Made by a program: the position numbers and the translations under genes | From: Chlorobiota bacterium | Lineage (GTDB): Bacteria; Bacteroidota; Bacteroidia; Bacteroidales; F082 | Direction of reading: 5' to 3' | Assembly: GCA_030596395.1 (NCBI GenBank) | Contig: JAUVKF010000002.1 | Span: 62,001-126,000 of the forward strand | Length of the DNA: 64,000 nucleotides | Shown here: positions 56,142 to 64,000 of the stretch, one piece after another | Numbering within the stretch: position 1 is the stretch's first letter | How the letters are laid out: every line of letters begins with the position of its first letter | The notes under the pieces: model-generated | What the model saw: the letters and a program-made list of their open reading frames with translations, nothing else | Told to the model about the DNA's origin: nothing | The model's database searches: none

Positions 56142-57098
56142 ATGTTGAGAGAATTAGTTAATTTATTTATTGTAGGTGCAGCGAAAGCGGGCACAACAAG
56201 CATAGCTAATTTTTTGGCTTGCTATGATGAGATATTTATTCCTCCTATTAAAGAGCCTAATTTCTTTTCAACTGATATTAAAACTAGTCAATTTAGAAAA
56301 GAGTATTATAAAAATACATATTTAGATAAATTAGATCTAGCAAAACTCTACAAAACCCCAAAACATATTGCTTTTTTAAGAGATGCAGATTTGTACAGTA
56401 ATTTATATAGCCCTGATAATAAGGATAATTACAAATATTTATTAGATAGTAGCACAAGTTATTTGTATTCAAAAGAGGCCGCTCGTAACATTAAAAATTA
56501 CAATCCCAAAGCGAAAATTATTATTTGCTTGCGAAATCCATATGATAGGACTTTTAGCCATTTTCGAATGGATGTTACGCAAGGAAGACAAAAATCATCA
56601 AACTTTATTCAGGCAATAAATGCAGAACAATTAAGCATAGACCGGAAATGGGGCAGGGAACACTTATATATTGATTTAAGTTTATACTCGGAACAGATTA
56701 TAAGATATTTTGAATTTTTCTCTCATAATAATATTTTAGTATTATTTTTTGAAGATTTAAAAAATAATCCCAGAATTTTTTACTCAAAAATTGCAGACTT
56801 TTTGAATATTAGCAATTATCCAGTTAATACATTTAATATTAACCGAAAGTATAATGAATCAAAGTCATTAAAAGTTGGCAAATTAAAAAATTTTAAAAAG
56901 TTAATACCTTCAACGGCAAAAGAATTAATGAAAAAATATTTGGGATCAATCTTATTTAATAAAAATGCAAATTATATAATTGAGAAAAGTGAATACAATA
57001 GTTTGAAGCAGTATTTAGCTAATGACTTAAAAAAAACAGAGCAAATATTAAATAAGCATGGTATCAATATACCATCAAATTATCACACAGCCACTTAG
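56142..57098 (+). CDS. Sulfotransferase family protein 3
   Basis: 318 residues. LFIVGAAKAGTTSIANFLACYD (PAPS loop, near residue 8), IKEPNFFS and IICLRNPYDRTFSHFRMDV (3'-phosphate motif with Arg and Ser) match bacterial carbohydrate sulfotransferases of the heparan-sulfotransferase-like group. It directly abuts the polymerase gene (57099). The same gene order, sulfotransferase then wzy then GT2, recurs in decayed form at 61462-63031. Confidence 0.8.
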   Translation: MLRELVNLFIVGAAKAGTTSIANFLACYDEIFIPPIKEPNFFSTDIKTSQFRKEYYKNTYLDKLDLAKLYKTPKHIAFLRDADLYSNLYSPDNKDNYKYLLDSSTSYLYSKEAARNIKNYNPKAKIIICLRNPYDRTFSHFRMDVTQGRQKSSNFIQAINAEQLSIDRKWGREHLYIDLSLYSEQIIRYFEFFSHNNILVLFFEDLKNNPRIFYSKIADFLNISNYPVNTFNINRKYNESKSLKVGKLKNFKKLIPSTAKELMKKYLGSILFNKNANYIIEKSEYNSLKQYLANDLKKTEQILNKHGINIPSNYHTAT

Positions 57099-58358
57099 AT
57101 GTCAAACAACAAAATATTTCAAAACTTATTCTTTTTTTATTTGTATCTATATACCATTTGGCCAAATTATATTTCGTTGCAAATAGGCACTTTTCCCGGA
57201 ATTAATTTCCCTAAGATTATGGCTGTAATTTTGTTTCTTTATTGGGTTCGCCTGATCTTGAAAAACAACCAATTATCCAAAATATACAGTGCAAATTTTA
57301 AGAAAATTAAAAAATATCTGTGGGTATTAATTGCCTATCTGTTATTTATTTTTCTATTAACAATATTATTTCATTTTGAAATTAGGAAGCTGGTAAATTT
57401 ATTTATTAGATATAGCAATGGATTATTAATAATATGTATTGTTGCATCCCTAGACAATATTACATTTAGACGAAAACTTTTTGTTAATTTAACAAAAATA
57501 TTGTTTATAGTTTCTGTTATTGGGATTACTGAGTTTTTAGTTGGGAAGAACATATATTCGTTTATATTTTCAGCAAAAACCATTTATGCAGCCGAAACAT
57601 TAAACGTTATCCAAACTGGTTCACTTTATAGAATAACCAGCTGTTTTTCACACAATTTAAATTTGGCTCAGTTCTACATCATTATTATTCCTTTTGTATT
57701 TTTCCTTGGGAATACTTATTTCAAAAAAGTTAAAAAAAGATTATGGTTTTATATATTTTTCAGTATTGGCGCGAGCCTATTAACTTTTTCAAGGGCATTA
57801 TACGTTAGCTATTTTGCATTTTTTATTATTGAATTGATTTATTTAACCCCCAAAAGTGCAATTCTAAATTTTCTTCGAATACTTTTTGCATCATTATTTA
57901 TTATCCTATTAGTATATATCAATTTTAATATTGAAATATTAAATGATATATCCATCGAATATAGGGGGAAACCACTAACAGAAGATGTTCACCGGGAAGG
58001 CCAGATTATTGAGGCGATTCCACTTATATCGAATAACCTATATCAAGGATATGGTATAACTGAAGCAGCCCAAATTTTAGATTATGGGTCATTAGACGGT
58101 ACTCCCACTGTAGACAATCATTATATTTCAATTGCTCTTGAAAGTGGTATTATTGCTGTTATTTTTATATTTATTTTTTATTTAATTATAACTATTAAGG
58201 CTTTCCGTGTCAATAAATATCTTGCTATGTCAGCATTTGGGTTTCTATTTCAAAGTTTCACTTTATCCAATTTAGAATCTCATATATACTTTTATCTTAT
58301 TGCTGGAATTATATTGCTTACTACTCGAAAATCTTTGAGACCGATTTCTTATGCATAG
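57099..58358 (+). CDS. wzy: O-antigen/EPS polymerase 2 (Wzy-like)
   Basis: 419 residues with about ten to twelve hydrophobic segments. The external loop with LYRITSCFSHNLNLAQFYII, the LLTFSRALYVSYFAFF helix and the late GTPTVDNHYISIALESGII segment match O-antigen ligase/polymerase proteins (the last like the DN.yl..l.e.Gi motif). It would polymerise the second repeat unit. It abuts the sulfotransferase gene with no gap and overlaps the truncated GT2 by 8 bp. A degraded homologue lies at 61542-62114. Confidence 0.8.
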   Translation: MSNNKIFQNLFFFYLYLYTIWPNYISLQIGTFPGINFPKIMAVILFLYWVRLILKNNQLSKIYSANFKKIKKYLWVLIAYLLFIFLLTILFHFEIRKLVNLFIRYSNGLLIICIVASLDNITFRRKLFVNLTKILFIVSVIGITEFLVGKNIYSFIFSAKTIYAAETLNVIQTGSLYRITSCFSHNLNLAQFYIIIIPFVFFLGNTYFKKVKKRLWFYIFFSIGASLLTFSRALYVSYFAFFIIELIYLTPKSAILNFLRILFASLFIILLVYINFNIEILNDISIEYRGKPLTEDVHREGQIIEAIPLISNNLYQGYGITEAAQILDYGSLDGTPTVDNHYISIALESGIIAVIFIFIFYLIITIKAFRVNKYLAMSAFGFLFQSFTLSNLESHIYFYLIAGIILLTTRKSLRPISYA

Positions 58359-58635
58359 CGCTATCGGAATTGTTATAGTCAATTTTAATAACGCAACTGA
58401 TACTGAGGAATGCCTTAAAAGTATAGCCGAGTCTGTGGTAAAACCTGTTGTTGTAATAGTTGATAATAATAGTCAGAAGAGAAATGGAATGGACACTAAA
58501 AATCCTAAGCTGGCTTTTCATTTTTATCATAAAATGTCGAACAGATTTATAATGATGAAAAAAAACTCATCGTTACCTAGTTTTTCTGCTGTTAATATTA
58601 AGAAACATTCAATTTTTATTGCATTGAAGAACTGA
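58351..58635 (+). pseudogene. Internally deleted family 2 glycosyltransferase
   Basis: 94 residues. The first ~45 match a GT2 start (GIVIVNFNNATDTEECLKSI, VVIVDNNSQ), then the frame jumps straight to the C-terminal segment NPKLAFHFYHKMSNRF that in the intact homologue (62111) lies about 165 residues later. All catalytic DxD and acceptor motifs are missing, so the product cannot be an active transferase. The frame is kept across the junction. It overlaps wzy by 8 bp. Confidence 0.75.
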
Positions 58636-58676
58636 CGTGATAAAAATTTCTACGAAAATTACCAAGCGAATTTTTT

Positions 58677-59540
58677 ATGCCTGATTTTCCTAATTTATTT
58701 ATTGTTGGAGCACCTAAATGCGGTACTACATCACTGCATTCAATTTTGAACTTACATCCCGAAATTGGTATGTCAGAACCGAAAGAGCTTAATTTTTTTA
58801 GTTCAGAAGATCTGGCAAACCAGAACCTTTATTATAATGATTTCAAAGTGTCAACATTTGAAAATTACATGAAGTGTTTTTTGTTAAATGCGGACTTTAA
58901 TTATGTGGGAGAATCATCGGTTTCATATTTTAGTTATCCAAACGCTCATAAAAAAATTTATAGACATAATAAAAATTCAAGGATAATTGTCCTTTTGCGA
59001 AACCCTATTAAACGCGCGTATTCTCATTATTTAATGGACAAACGACTTGGGTATGTTAAACTAGATTTTCTTGAAATATTTAATAATCCGGAAAAGTATC
59101 CTTCGTATTATTATCAGTATTTTGTATTAAGTCAATATTATCACCCCTTGGCAAGTTTAAAAACCATTTTTAATAAAAATCTCTATGTTCAACTATTAGA
59201 CGGCGGGGATAGTATGTCAACCATCGCCGAGAAAATTGTATCATGGCTGGGTCTTAAAAATTACAATAAAGAGATTAATATTGATGAATTTAAAGAAAAT
59301 GTATTCTTCTTAACAAAAAGCAAAATTATTAGTAGCATGTACCAAATATTTTGGTTCAGAAATACGATAAAAAAAATAGTTCCAACCCCTCTTCAGAAGT
59401 ATTTATTAGGATCACTTTCTGGTGAAAAACCAAAACTGGAAAATGAAGTTCAAGAAACTTTACTGGAGTTTTTTATTAATGACGTAAACCAAACAGAAAA
59501 ATTGATTGGGCAGGATCTCACCTCATGGAAAAGCCTTTGA
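58677..59540 (+). CDS. Sulfotransferase family protein 4
   Basis: 287 residues. NLFIVGAPKCGTTSLHSILN (PAPS loop, near residue 5), MSEPKELNFFS and RIIVLLRNPIKRAYSHYLMDK (3'-phosphate motif) are the hallmarks of the heparan-sulfotransferase-like group. It overlaps the following GT4 by 16 bp, so sulfation may be tied to that transfer step. A frameshifted N-terminal relic of a similar gene occurs in the parallel position at 63015. Confidence 0.8.
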   Translation: MPDFPNLFIVGAPKCGTTSLHSILNLHPEIGMSEPKELNFFSSEDLANQNLYYNDFKVSTFENYMKCFLLNADFNYVGESSVSYFSYPNAHKKIYRHNKNSRIIVLLRNPIKRAYSHYLMDKRLGYVKLDFLEIFNNPEKYPSYYYQYFVLSQYYHPLASLKTIFNKNLYVQLLDGGDSMSTIAEKIVSWLGLKNYNKEINIDEFKENVFFLTKSKIISSMYQIFWFRNTIKKIVPTPLQKYLLGSLSGEKPKLENEVQETLLEFFINDVNQTEKLIGQDLTSWKSL

Positions 59541-60673
59541 AAATATCATATATTGAACCCGTTGGTGAATCAGGCGGGATGTACCATTATAATATTGGGT
59601 TAGTAAATAATATTATTGATGAAAATGTAAAAATATTATTATACTCGACTGTAAAAAACAGGAAAAACTATCAAAAGGATATCATTATTTATAATTGCTT
59701 TAAAAACGTTTGGAATAAAAAATCCAAGTTTTTAAAAGGTACATTATTCCTTGTTATCTTATTAGGATCGGTAATTCATTCAAGAATCAAACAAAGCAAA
59801 ATAATTCACCTTCATCTTTTTAAAATTGATTTAATTGACCTTTTAACTCTCGCTGTTGCAAAAATGATTGGTCTAAAAATAATAGCCACCGTACATGACA
59901 TAATTCCCTTTAAAGGAAATAACAAGGAAAAGGTCGAAAGAATTTATTTGAAAAACTTGGATTCTATAATCGTACATAATCAATATTCAAAGAAAGTATT
60001 ATTGACAAAAACATCTAATAAATCGATTCACGTTGTACCCCATGGTAATTATATACCATTCATAAAAAACGCTAATCAGGATTCATCAAAGACCTATAAA
60101 TTTTTACCTGAAGACTTCAACATTTTATTTTTTGGGCTAATTAAGGATAGTAAGGGACTTGATGTTTTACTTTCTGCTATTAGGTATGTCATTGATGATA
60201 AACCGAAAGTAAAATTGCATGTTTATGGTAAGATCTGGAAAAGTAATATTAACAAATATTCAAAAATAATATCTGATTTAGGATTGCAGAATAACGTTGA
60301 AACTCGCTTTAAGTATATTGAAGATAAGGATTTGCCTTATTTGTTCAAAAACACAAACCTCGTTGTACTCCCTTATAAATCAATTTTCCAGAGTGGAGTT
60401 TTACTGTTTTCAATGTCTTATAAAAAAGTAACCTTGGTGTCAGATTTACCACCATTTCTTGAAATAATTGATGATGGCATAAATGGATTTGTTTTTAAGA
60501 AAAACGACAGCAAGGATCTGGCTGATAAATTATTACTCATCATTAATAAAAAAGACGAATTAGTTTGTATTGGTAACAATGCTTACCAAACAATTCTGGA
60601 GGAATATGATTGGGGTGATATAGGAAAGATGACTTTAAAAGTTTACAAAGGATTAATTAATGTCAATATTTGA
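59525..60673 (+). CDS. Family 4 glycosyltransferase
   Basis: 382 residues. The N-terminal ISYIEPVGESGGMYHYNIGL, the central IATVHDIIPFKG, the donor-domain start DFNILFFGLIKDSKGLDVLL and the late LPPFLEIIDDGINGFVFKKND form a GT-B fold of family 4. It overlaps sulfotransferase genes on both sides (16 and 14 bp), so the three are translated together. The sugar is unknown. Confidence 0.8.
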   Translation: MEKPLKISYIEPVGESGGMYHYNIGLVNNIIDENVKILLYSTVKNRKNYQKDIIIYNCFKNVWNKKSKFLKGTLFLVILLGSVIHSRIKQSKIIHLHLFKIDLIDLLTLAVAKMIGLKIIATVHDIIPFKGNNKEKVERIYLKNLDSIIVHNQYSKKVLLTKTSNKSIHVVPHGNYIPFIKNANQDSSKTYKFLPEDFNILFFGLIKDSKGLDVLLSAIRYVIDDKPKVKLHVYGKIWKSNINKYSKIISDLGLQNNVETRFKYIEDKDLPYLFKNTNLVVLPYKSIFQSGVLLFSMSYKKVTLVSDLPPFLEIIDDGINGFVFKKNDSKDLADKLLLIINKKDELVCIGNNAYQTILEEYDWGDIGKMTLKVYKGLINVNI

Positions 60674-61487
60674 AAGAATAATAAAAAGATTCTTTTATAA
60701 ATTATATGCAGCATTGCATTTAAGCACTACATATAAAAATTATAGGCAATTTAAAGATAGTATTTTTGTAGTTTATTCTCCAGGGAAAACAGGTTCATCT
60801 ACAATTTATTACACACTTTTAAAATACCTGCCATTTAATCATGTGTATCATGTACACTTTTTATCAGATGAGTGGATAGAAAAACGCATTCCGGGAGAGA
60901 GAAAAAATAAAAATGACAGAAATATTGTATTAGCAAAAAAGGTTTATAAAGCTTTAAGTAAAAGGGACTGGAAAAATGTATATTATATAACATGCGCTAG
61001 AGATCCTTACTCGAGAGGAATTTCAGCCTATTTTCATAATCATAAAAAGATTGAGATTGAAAGGAAATCAATTGAAAATTTAAGGAAAGAAATACAAAAA
61101 TATGTAACTGAAATATCATTAAACTGGTTTAGATCAGATTATTCCAATTATACTAGAATTCCTTTTGAAAATATAAACTTTGATTCCCAGAAAGGGTTTA
61201 TTATTATGAATAAGAATATTTCCAGCTATCTAATTTTACGGACTGACAAAATTTCTTCCTGTTTTCAGGACTCATTTAAACAGATGACTTGTTTTAAGAT
61301 TCCTAAACTCGAACAGGTGAATAAGAGATCTAATACCGGTATTGCAAGTATATATAATGAGTTGAAAAATTACTATTTTGAGGATCAAGAAAATTTGGAA
61401 AAGAAAATTAATTCCGAATTTGTTGTAAAGTTTTTCTCTGCTGAAGAAAGAAAAAAATTATATGAAAAATACAGGAAAATTTCCTAG
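60660..61487 (+). CDS. Sulfotransferase-like protein 5 (putative capsular polysaccharide synthesis family)
   Basis: 275 residues. SIFVVYSPGKTGSSTIYYTL (near residue 36) is a PAPS-loop-like motif, and YYITCARDPYSRGISAYFHN carries the R-D-P...R-x-x-S 3'-phosphate pattern. HVHFLSDEWI between them is typical of a divergent capsule-associated sulfotransferase-like family. Activity is less certain than for the other four. It overlaps the preceding GT4 by 14 bp; the start of a sulfotransferase relic overlaps its own 3' end. Confidence 0.65.
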   Translation: MSIFERIIKRFFYKLYAALHLSTTYKNYRQFKDSIFVVYSPGKTGSSTIYYTLLKYLPFNHVYHVHFLSDEWIEKRIPGERKNKNDRNIVLAKKVYKALSKRDWKNVYYITCARDPYSRGISAYFHNHKKIEIERKSIENLRKEIQKYVTEISLNWFRSDYSNYTRIPFENINFDSQKGFIIMNKNISSYLILRTDKISSCFQDSFKQMTCFKIPKLEQVNKRSNTGIASIYNELKNYYFEDQENLEKKINSEFVVKFFSAEERKKLYEKYRKIS

Positions 61488-61536
61488 TTTAATAATTATC
61501 GGAGTTCATAAAGCTGGAATCACTTCTCTTTTTTAA
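61462..61536 (+). pseudogene. N-terminal relic of a sulfotransferase gene
   Basis: From ATG 61462 the frame reads KFPSLIIIGVHKAGITSLF and then TAA. This is the conserved start of sulfotransferases (compare FIVGAAKAGTTS at 56142). The rest is missing and the sequence runs within a few bases into a wzy relic, so a deletion of roughly 1.5 kb joined the two. Confidence 0.65.
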
Positions 61537-61541
61537 TTAGC

Positions 61542-62114
61542 ATATTAACATTTTCATGTGTTCTAAACATTGTTTATTTACTATATGGAACATCCAGTTT
61601 ATTATATTTTAATTACAGATATTATTTCTTAAACATATTAAAATATTTTATTGCTATTATTAGCGTATTATTAATTGTTAACTAAATCTTGGGATAGATG
61701 ATTTATTTTTCGATTATCGTGATAAAACTTTACTTGAAGATCAAAACAGAATTACACAAATCGAATTCGGAATACCATTAATTTATTCATAATCCAAATA
61801 CTGAGGATGGCATTAATGAGCCGGCAAATACTCTAGAGTATGGGACAGGGGATGGGTTACTAACAGTTGATAATTAGTATCTAACATTAGCACTTGAGAG
61901 TGGTGTAATTGTAGCATTTTTCTTTGTAGGATTATTAATATCACTTATTACTAAATCACTCAGGTATAATAAACTACTATTTATTATTTTCATGGGCTTT
62001 GTATTGGACATAGCAACCTTATCAAATACTAAAGCCCATGTATTTTTTTACTTTATCATTTGCATTTTATTTACATATCTTACATATCTTGCAAAGAAAA
62101 AGATTGTTTATTGA
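61542..62114 (+). pseudogene. Decayed wzy polymerase gene (C-terminal half)
   Basis: Conceptual translation gives LTFSCVLNIVYLL, then DYRDKTLLEDQNR in a shifted frame, then GDGLLTVDN, an in-frame TAG, YLTLALESGVIVAFFF and TLSNTKAHVFFYF up to a TGA at 62112. Segment by segment this matches the C-terminal half of the Wzy encoded at 57099. There are at least two frame changes and several stops (TAA 61683, TAG in the VDN-YL motif). Its final TGA overlaps the TTG start of the GT2, as the functional pair at 58351 does. Confidence 0.75.
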
Positions 62115-63031
62115 AAAAACTCGGCATAGTATTAATCAATTATAACAATAGTGATGATACTGTTGAATGTTTGCGCAGTATTGCTTCCTCAACGATAAAA
62201 CCATATGTTATTATTATTGATAATAATTCAAAAGTAAAGCCTGGCCAAATTCGTTTAAAACAGGCATATGAAAAAATATTCCTTTACTTAAATGAAAAAA
62301 ATGTAGGATTTGCAATAGCAAATAATATTGGCGCAAAAATATTGAGAGATAGATATGATGTTGAATACATTATTATATTAAACAATGATACACTAGTACA
62401 AGAAAATACATTTGAGGTGTTGTTGAATTCTTTGGAAAATAACAAAGTCGTTTCAGCAATATCATGTAAGATCGTAGATACTAATAACAATATTTGGTAT
62501 GCTGGGGGAGAAATTGATTTTCAGAGAGGACGGCCAAAAATAAAAGACTGGGGAATTCCAAAAAGTCAGCTTAAAAATAACCAATCAAGATTTGTAACAT
62601 TTATTTCCGGGTGCTTATTTATGACGTCTATGAAAACTTATCAAAAACTAGGCGGTTTTAATGAACGATACTTTATGTATGTAGAAGACCTTGATTTGTC
62701 ATTAAGAATGGTTAAAAAGGGTTTAAAACTATATTATACTGATGAAACAAGTATTGTGCATAAAGTTAATAGCAGTTTTGGTGGAAAGAATGAAAAAAAG
62801 GGATTTCATCCCGAGAATCCAAATTTAGCTTTTCATTTCTATCATAAGATGCTTAATCGATATCTTGTCATGAAAGATCATTTATCACTTTTCTCTTTTG
62901 TATTGTTTACAATTTATTACTGGCCATATTTTATAGCAAAAAACATTATGTTTTTATTACACGGGAGGTTTGATATAATTAAACCATCCATTGAGATCGT
63001 AAGAGAAATATCAAATGCAAAGAACTCCTAA
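62111..63031 (+). CDS. Family 2 glycosyltransferase (rhamnosyltransferase-like)
   Basis: 306 residues from TTG 62111, chosen because it overlaps the wzy-relic stop (TTGA) and removes a spurious 17-residue extension. LGIVLINYNNSDDTVECLRS, IIIDNNS, YIIILNNDTLVQ (DxD-type) and the acceptor block GCLFMTSMKTYQKLGGFNER, YFMYVEDLDLSLR are the classic wbbL-type GT2 motifs. It is the intact counterpart of the internally deleted gene at 58351. Confidence 0.85.
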   Translation: MKKLGIVLINYNNSDDTVECLRSIASSTIKPYVIIIDNNSKVKPGQIRLKQAYEKIFLYLNEKNVGFAIANNIGAKILRDRYDVEYIIILNNDTLVQENTFEVLLNSLENNKVVSAISCKIVDTNNNIWYAGGEIDFQRGRPKIKDWGIPKSQLKNNQSRFVTFISGCLFMTSMKTYQKLGGFNERYFMYVEDLDLSLRMVKKGLKLYYTDETSIVHKVNSSFGGKNEKKGFHPENPNLAFHFYHKMLNRYLVMKDHLSLFSFVLFTIYYWPYFIAKNIMFLLHGRFDIIKPSIEIVREISNAKNS

Positions 63032-63090
63032 TTTTTTATTATTGGAGCTCCAAAATACGGGACAACCATTGGTAAAAAAAACAGTTGAGG
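63015..63090 (+). pseudogene. Frameshifted N-terminal relic of a sulfotransferase gene
   Basis: ATG 63015 starts QRTPNF; after a run of six Ts the protein-like reading moves to another frame, FIIGAPKYGTTIG, then ends KKNS and TGA. One extra T would restore the sulfotransferase start seen at 58677 (FIVGAPKCGTTS). Only about 25 codons remain. It overlaps the GT2 end by 17 bp. Confidence 0.6.
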
Positions 63091-63129
63091 TTTATATCAA
63101 TTTGTTATAAATACCAACGGAATTAATAA

Positions 63130-64000
63130 ATGAAAAACAACGCACAAAAAAGAAAAAAGATTAACGTTTCAATTATTGGAACACAAGGATTACCGAATAA
63201 ATACGGAGGTTTTGAAACACTGGTTGATTATTTATCTAAATATTGTCCTGATGATATAAAATTAACGGTATACTGCAGCAGTAAATACTATAGTAAAAGA
63301 ATTAGGCACTATAATAAAGCTCACTTAAAATATCTTCCTCTTGATGCAAATGGATCTATGAGTGTGATTTATGATATCATCTCAATATTTATGTCTTTCA
63401 AATCTGATAAAATCTTAGTCCTTGGCTCATCGGGAGGTATAATTGTTCCTTTTTTATTTGGAATTAAAAAGAAACTGATTACAAATGTAGGTGGATTAGA
63501 CTGGAAAAGATCAAAATGGGGCATTTTTGCAAAATTTTTTCTGAAATTGTCAGAAAAATTAGTATTAAAAGGTTCAGATACAATCATTGCTGATAATAAA
63601 GGAATTCATGATTATATAAGAAATGAGTATGGTTTAGCATCTCAAATAATTGAGTATGGAGGCGATCAGGCCTATTCAGTTAAACCACAGGTTAAAGACA
63701 TTGAAGAATTCCCTTTCCTGAAAAGCAAATATGCTTTTTCACTGGCACGTATTCAAAAAGACAATAATATAGAACTTGTTTTATCCAGTTTTAAAAAACA
63801 CAGTAAAAAAAAGCTTGTATTTGTTGGAAATTGGTTAGGTTCGGAGTATGGAAAATATGTAAAAAACAAGTATAAAAATTGCCCTAACCTTTTACTTTTA
63901 GATGCAATCTACGACCAGAGAAAGCTTAACTTATTGAGAAGCAATTGTTTTATTTATATACATGGTCATTCTGCTGGTGGTACAAATCCCGCATTGGTTG
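63130..64000 (+). CDS. Glycosyltransferase with DUF1972/GT4 architecture (rhamnosyltransferase-like), 3' end outside window
   Basis: 290 residues visible from ATG 63130, open at the window edge. VSIIGTQGLPNKYGGFETLV is the hallmark N-terminus of DUF1972 rhamnosyltransferases, with ILVLGSSGGIIVPFLF and NVGGLDWKRSKWG also conserved. The donor domain begins near YAFSLARIQKDNNIELVLSS, and YIHGHSAGGTNPALV starts the E-x7-E region, which is cut off. It would add an early sugar, often rhamnose, to the lipid-linked unit. Confidence 0.8.
   Translation, partial: MKNNAQKRKKINVSIIGTQGLPNKYGGFETLVDYLSKYCPDDIKLTVYCSSKYYSKRIRHYNKAHLKYLPLDANGSMSVIYDIISIFMSFKSDKILVLGSSGGIIVPFLFGIKKKLITNVGGLDWKRSKWGIFAKFFLKLSEKLVLKGSDTIIADNKGIHDYIRNEYGLASQIIEYGGDQAYSVKPQVKDIEEFPFLKSKYAFSLARIQKDNNIELVLSSFKKHSKKKLVFVGNWLGSEYGKYVKNKYKNCPNLLLLDAIYDQRKLNLLRSNCFIYIHGHSAGGTNPALV

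Noticed and set aside
1-64000. CRISPR array, tRNA, rRNA or insertion sequence
   Set aside because: No regular spaced repeats, tRNA-like cloverleafs, rRNA segments or transposase genes were recognised by eye.

Overview
The window is a dense, almost entirely plus-strand block of about 60 genes from an AT-rich member of the Bacteroidota. The phylum call is inferred from AT-rich spacers, frequent TTG/GTG starts, few Shine-Dalgarno sites, TAnnTTTG-like -7 elements and the protein families seen; the genus cannot be fixed. The content is cell-surface polysaccharide biosynthesis of the Wzx/Wzy type set inside sulfate-activation genes.

Layout. (1) 1-1288: the 3' end of a cysN-like gene whose fused APS-kinase domain looks degenerate, closed by a strong terminator. 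(2) 1372-2153: a winged-helix/degenerate-nucleotidyltransferase regulator followed by a small hairpin leader. (3) 2154-9330: sugar-nucleotide genes including a full GDP-D-glycero-D-manno-heptose set (gmhA, hddA and a guanylyltransferase-GmhB fusion). (4) 9352-17021: a sulfotransferase, a GT2, and a probable acyl-decoration island (NeuD-like acetyltransferase, VOC protein, FkbH-like protein, acyl carrier protein, MBOAT, SGNH-like protein). (5) 17172-26724: Gmd-like dehydratase, RmlC-like epimerase, aminotransferases, an acetyltransferase, GT11, Wzx, GT2 and Wzy. (6) 26711-32755: the UDP-L-FucNAc pathway (fnlA, fnlB, fnlC), interrupted by a second MBOAT/SGNH pair. (7) 32749-45436: GT4 enzymes, CapK/PaaK-like adenylase, deacetylases, an asparagine-synthetase-like amidotransferase, ATP-grasp, DUF354, a uronate epimerase and a sugar-phosphate transferase. 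(8) 45483-48470: a second copy of the regulator plus hairpin, then genes for UDP-HexNAc uronic acid. (9) 48584-52157: sulfate-type SLC13 transporter, cysQ and an intact cysC. (10) 52225-64000: a second Wzx/Wzy set rich in sulfotransferases and decaying gene copies.

How it works together (inference): sulfate is imported, activated to PAPS by CysD/N (CysD would lie outside the window) and CysC, and the by-product PAP is removed by CysQ. Five sulfotransferase-like enzymes would use PAPS to sulfate one or two complex polysaccharides built from heptose, 4-amino-sugar, FucNAc and uronic-acid precursors, also carrying acyl and perhaps amide groups.

The most notable observations are the duplicated regulator-plus-hairpin module, the FkbH/ACP/MBOAT island, a tandem duplication (sulfotransferase-wzy-GT2-sulfotransferase) in which the two copies have lost different genes, and a four-helix-bundle gene relic between inverted arrays of 9-bp repeats.
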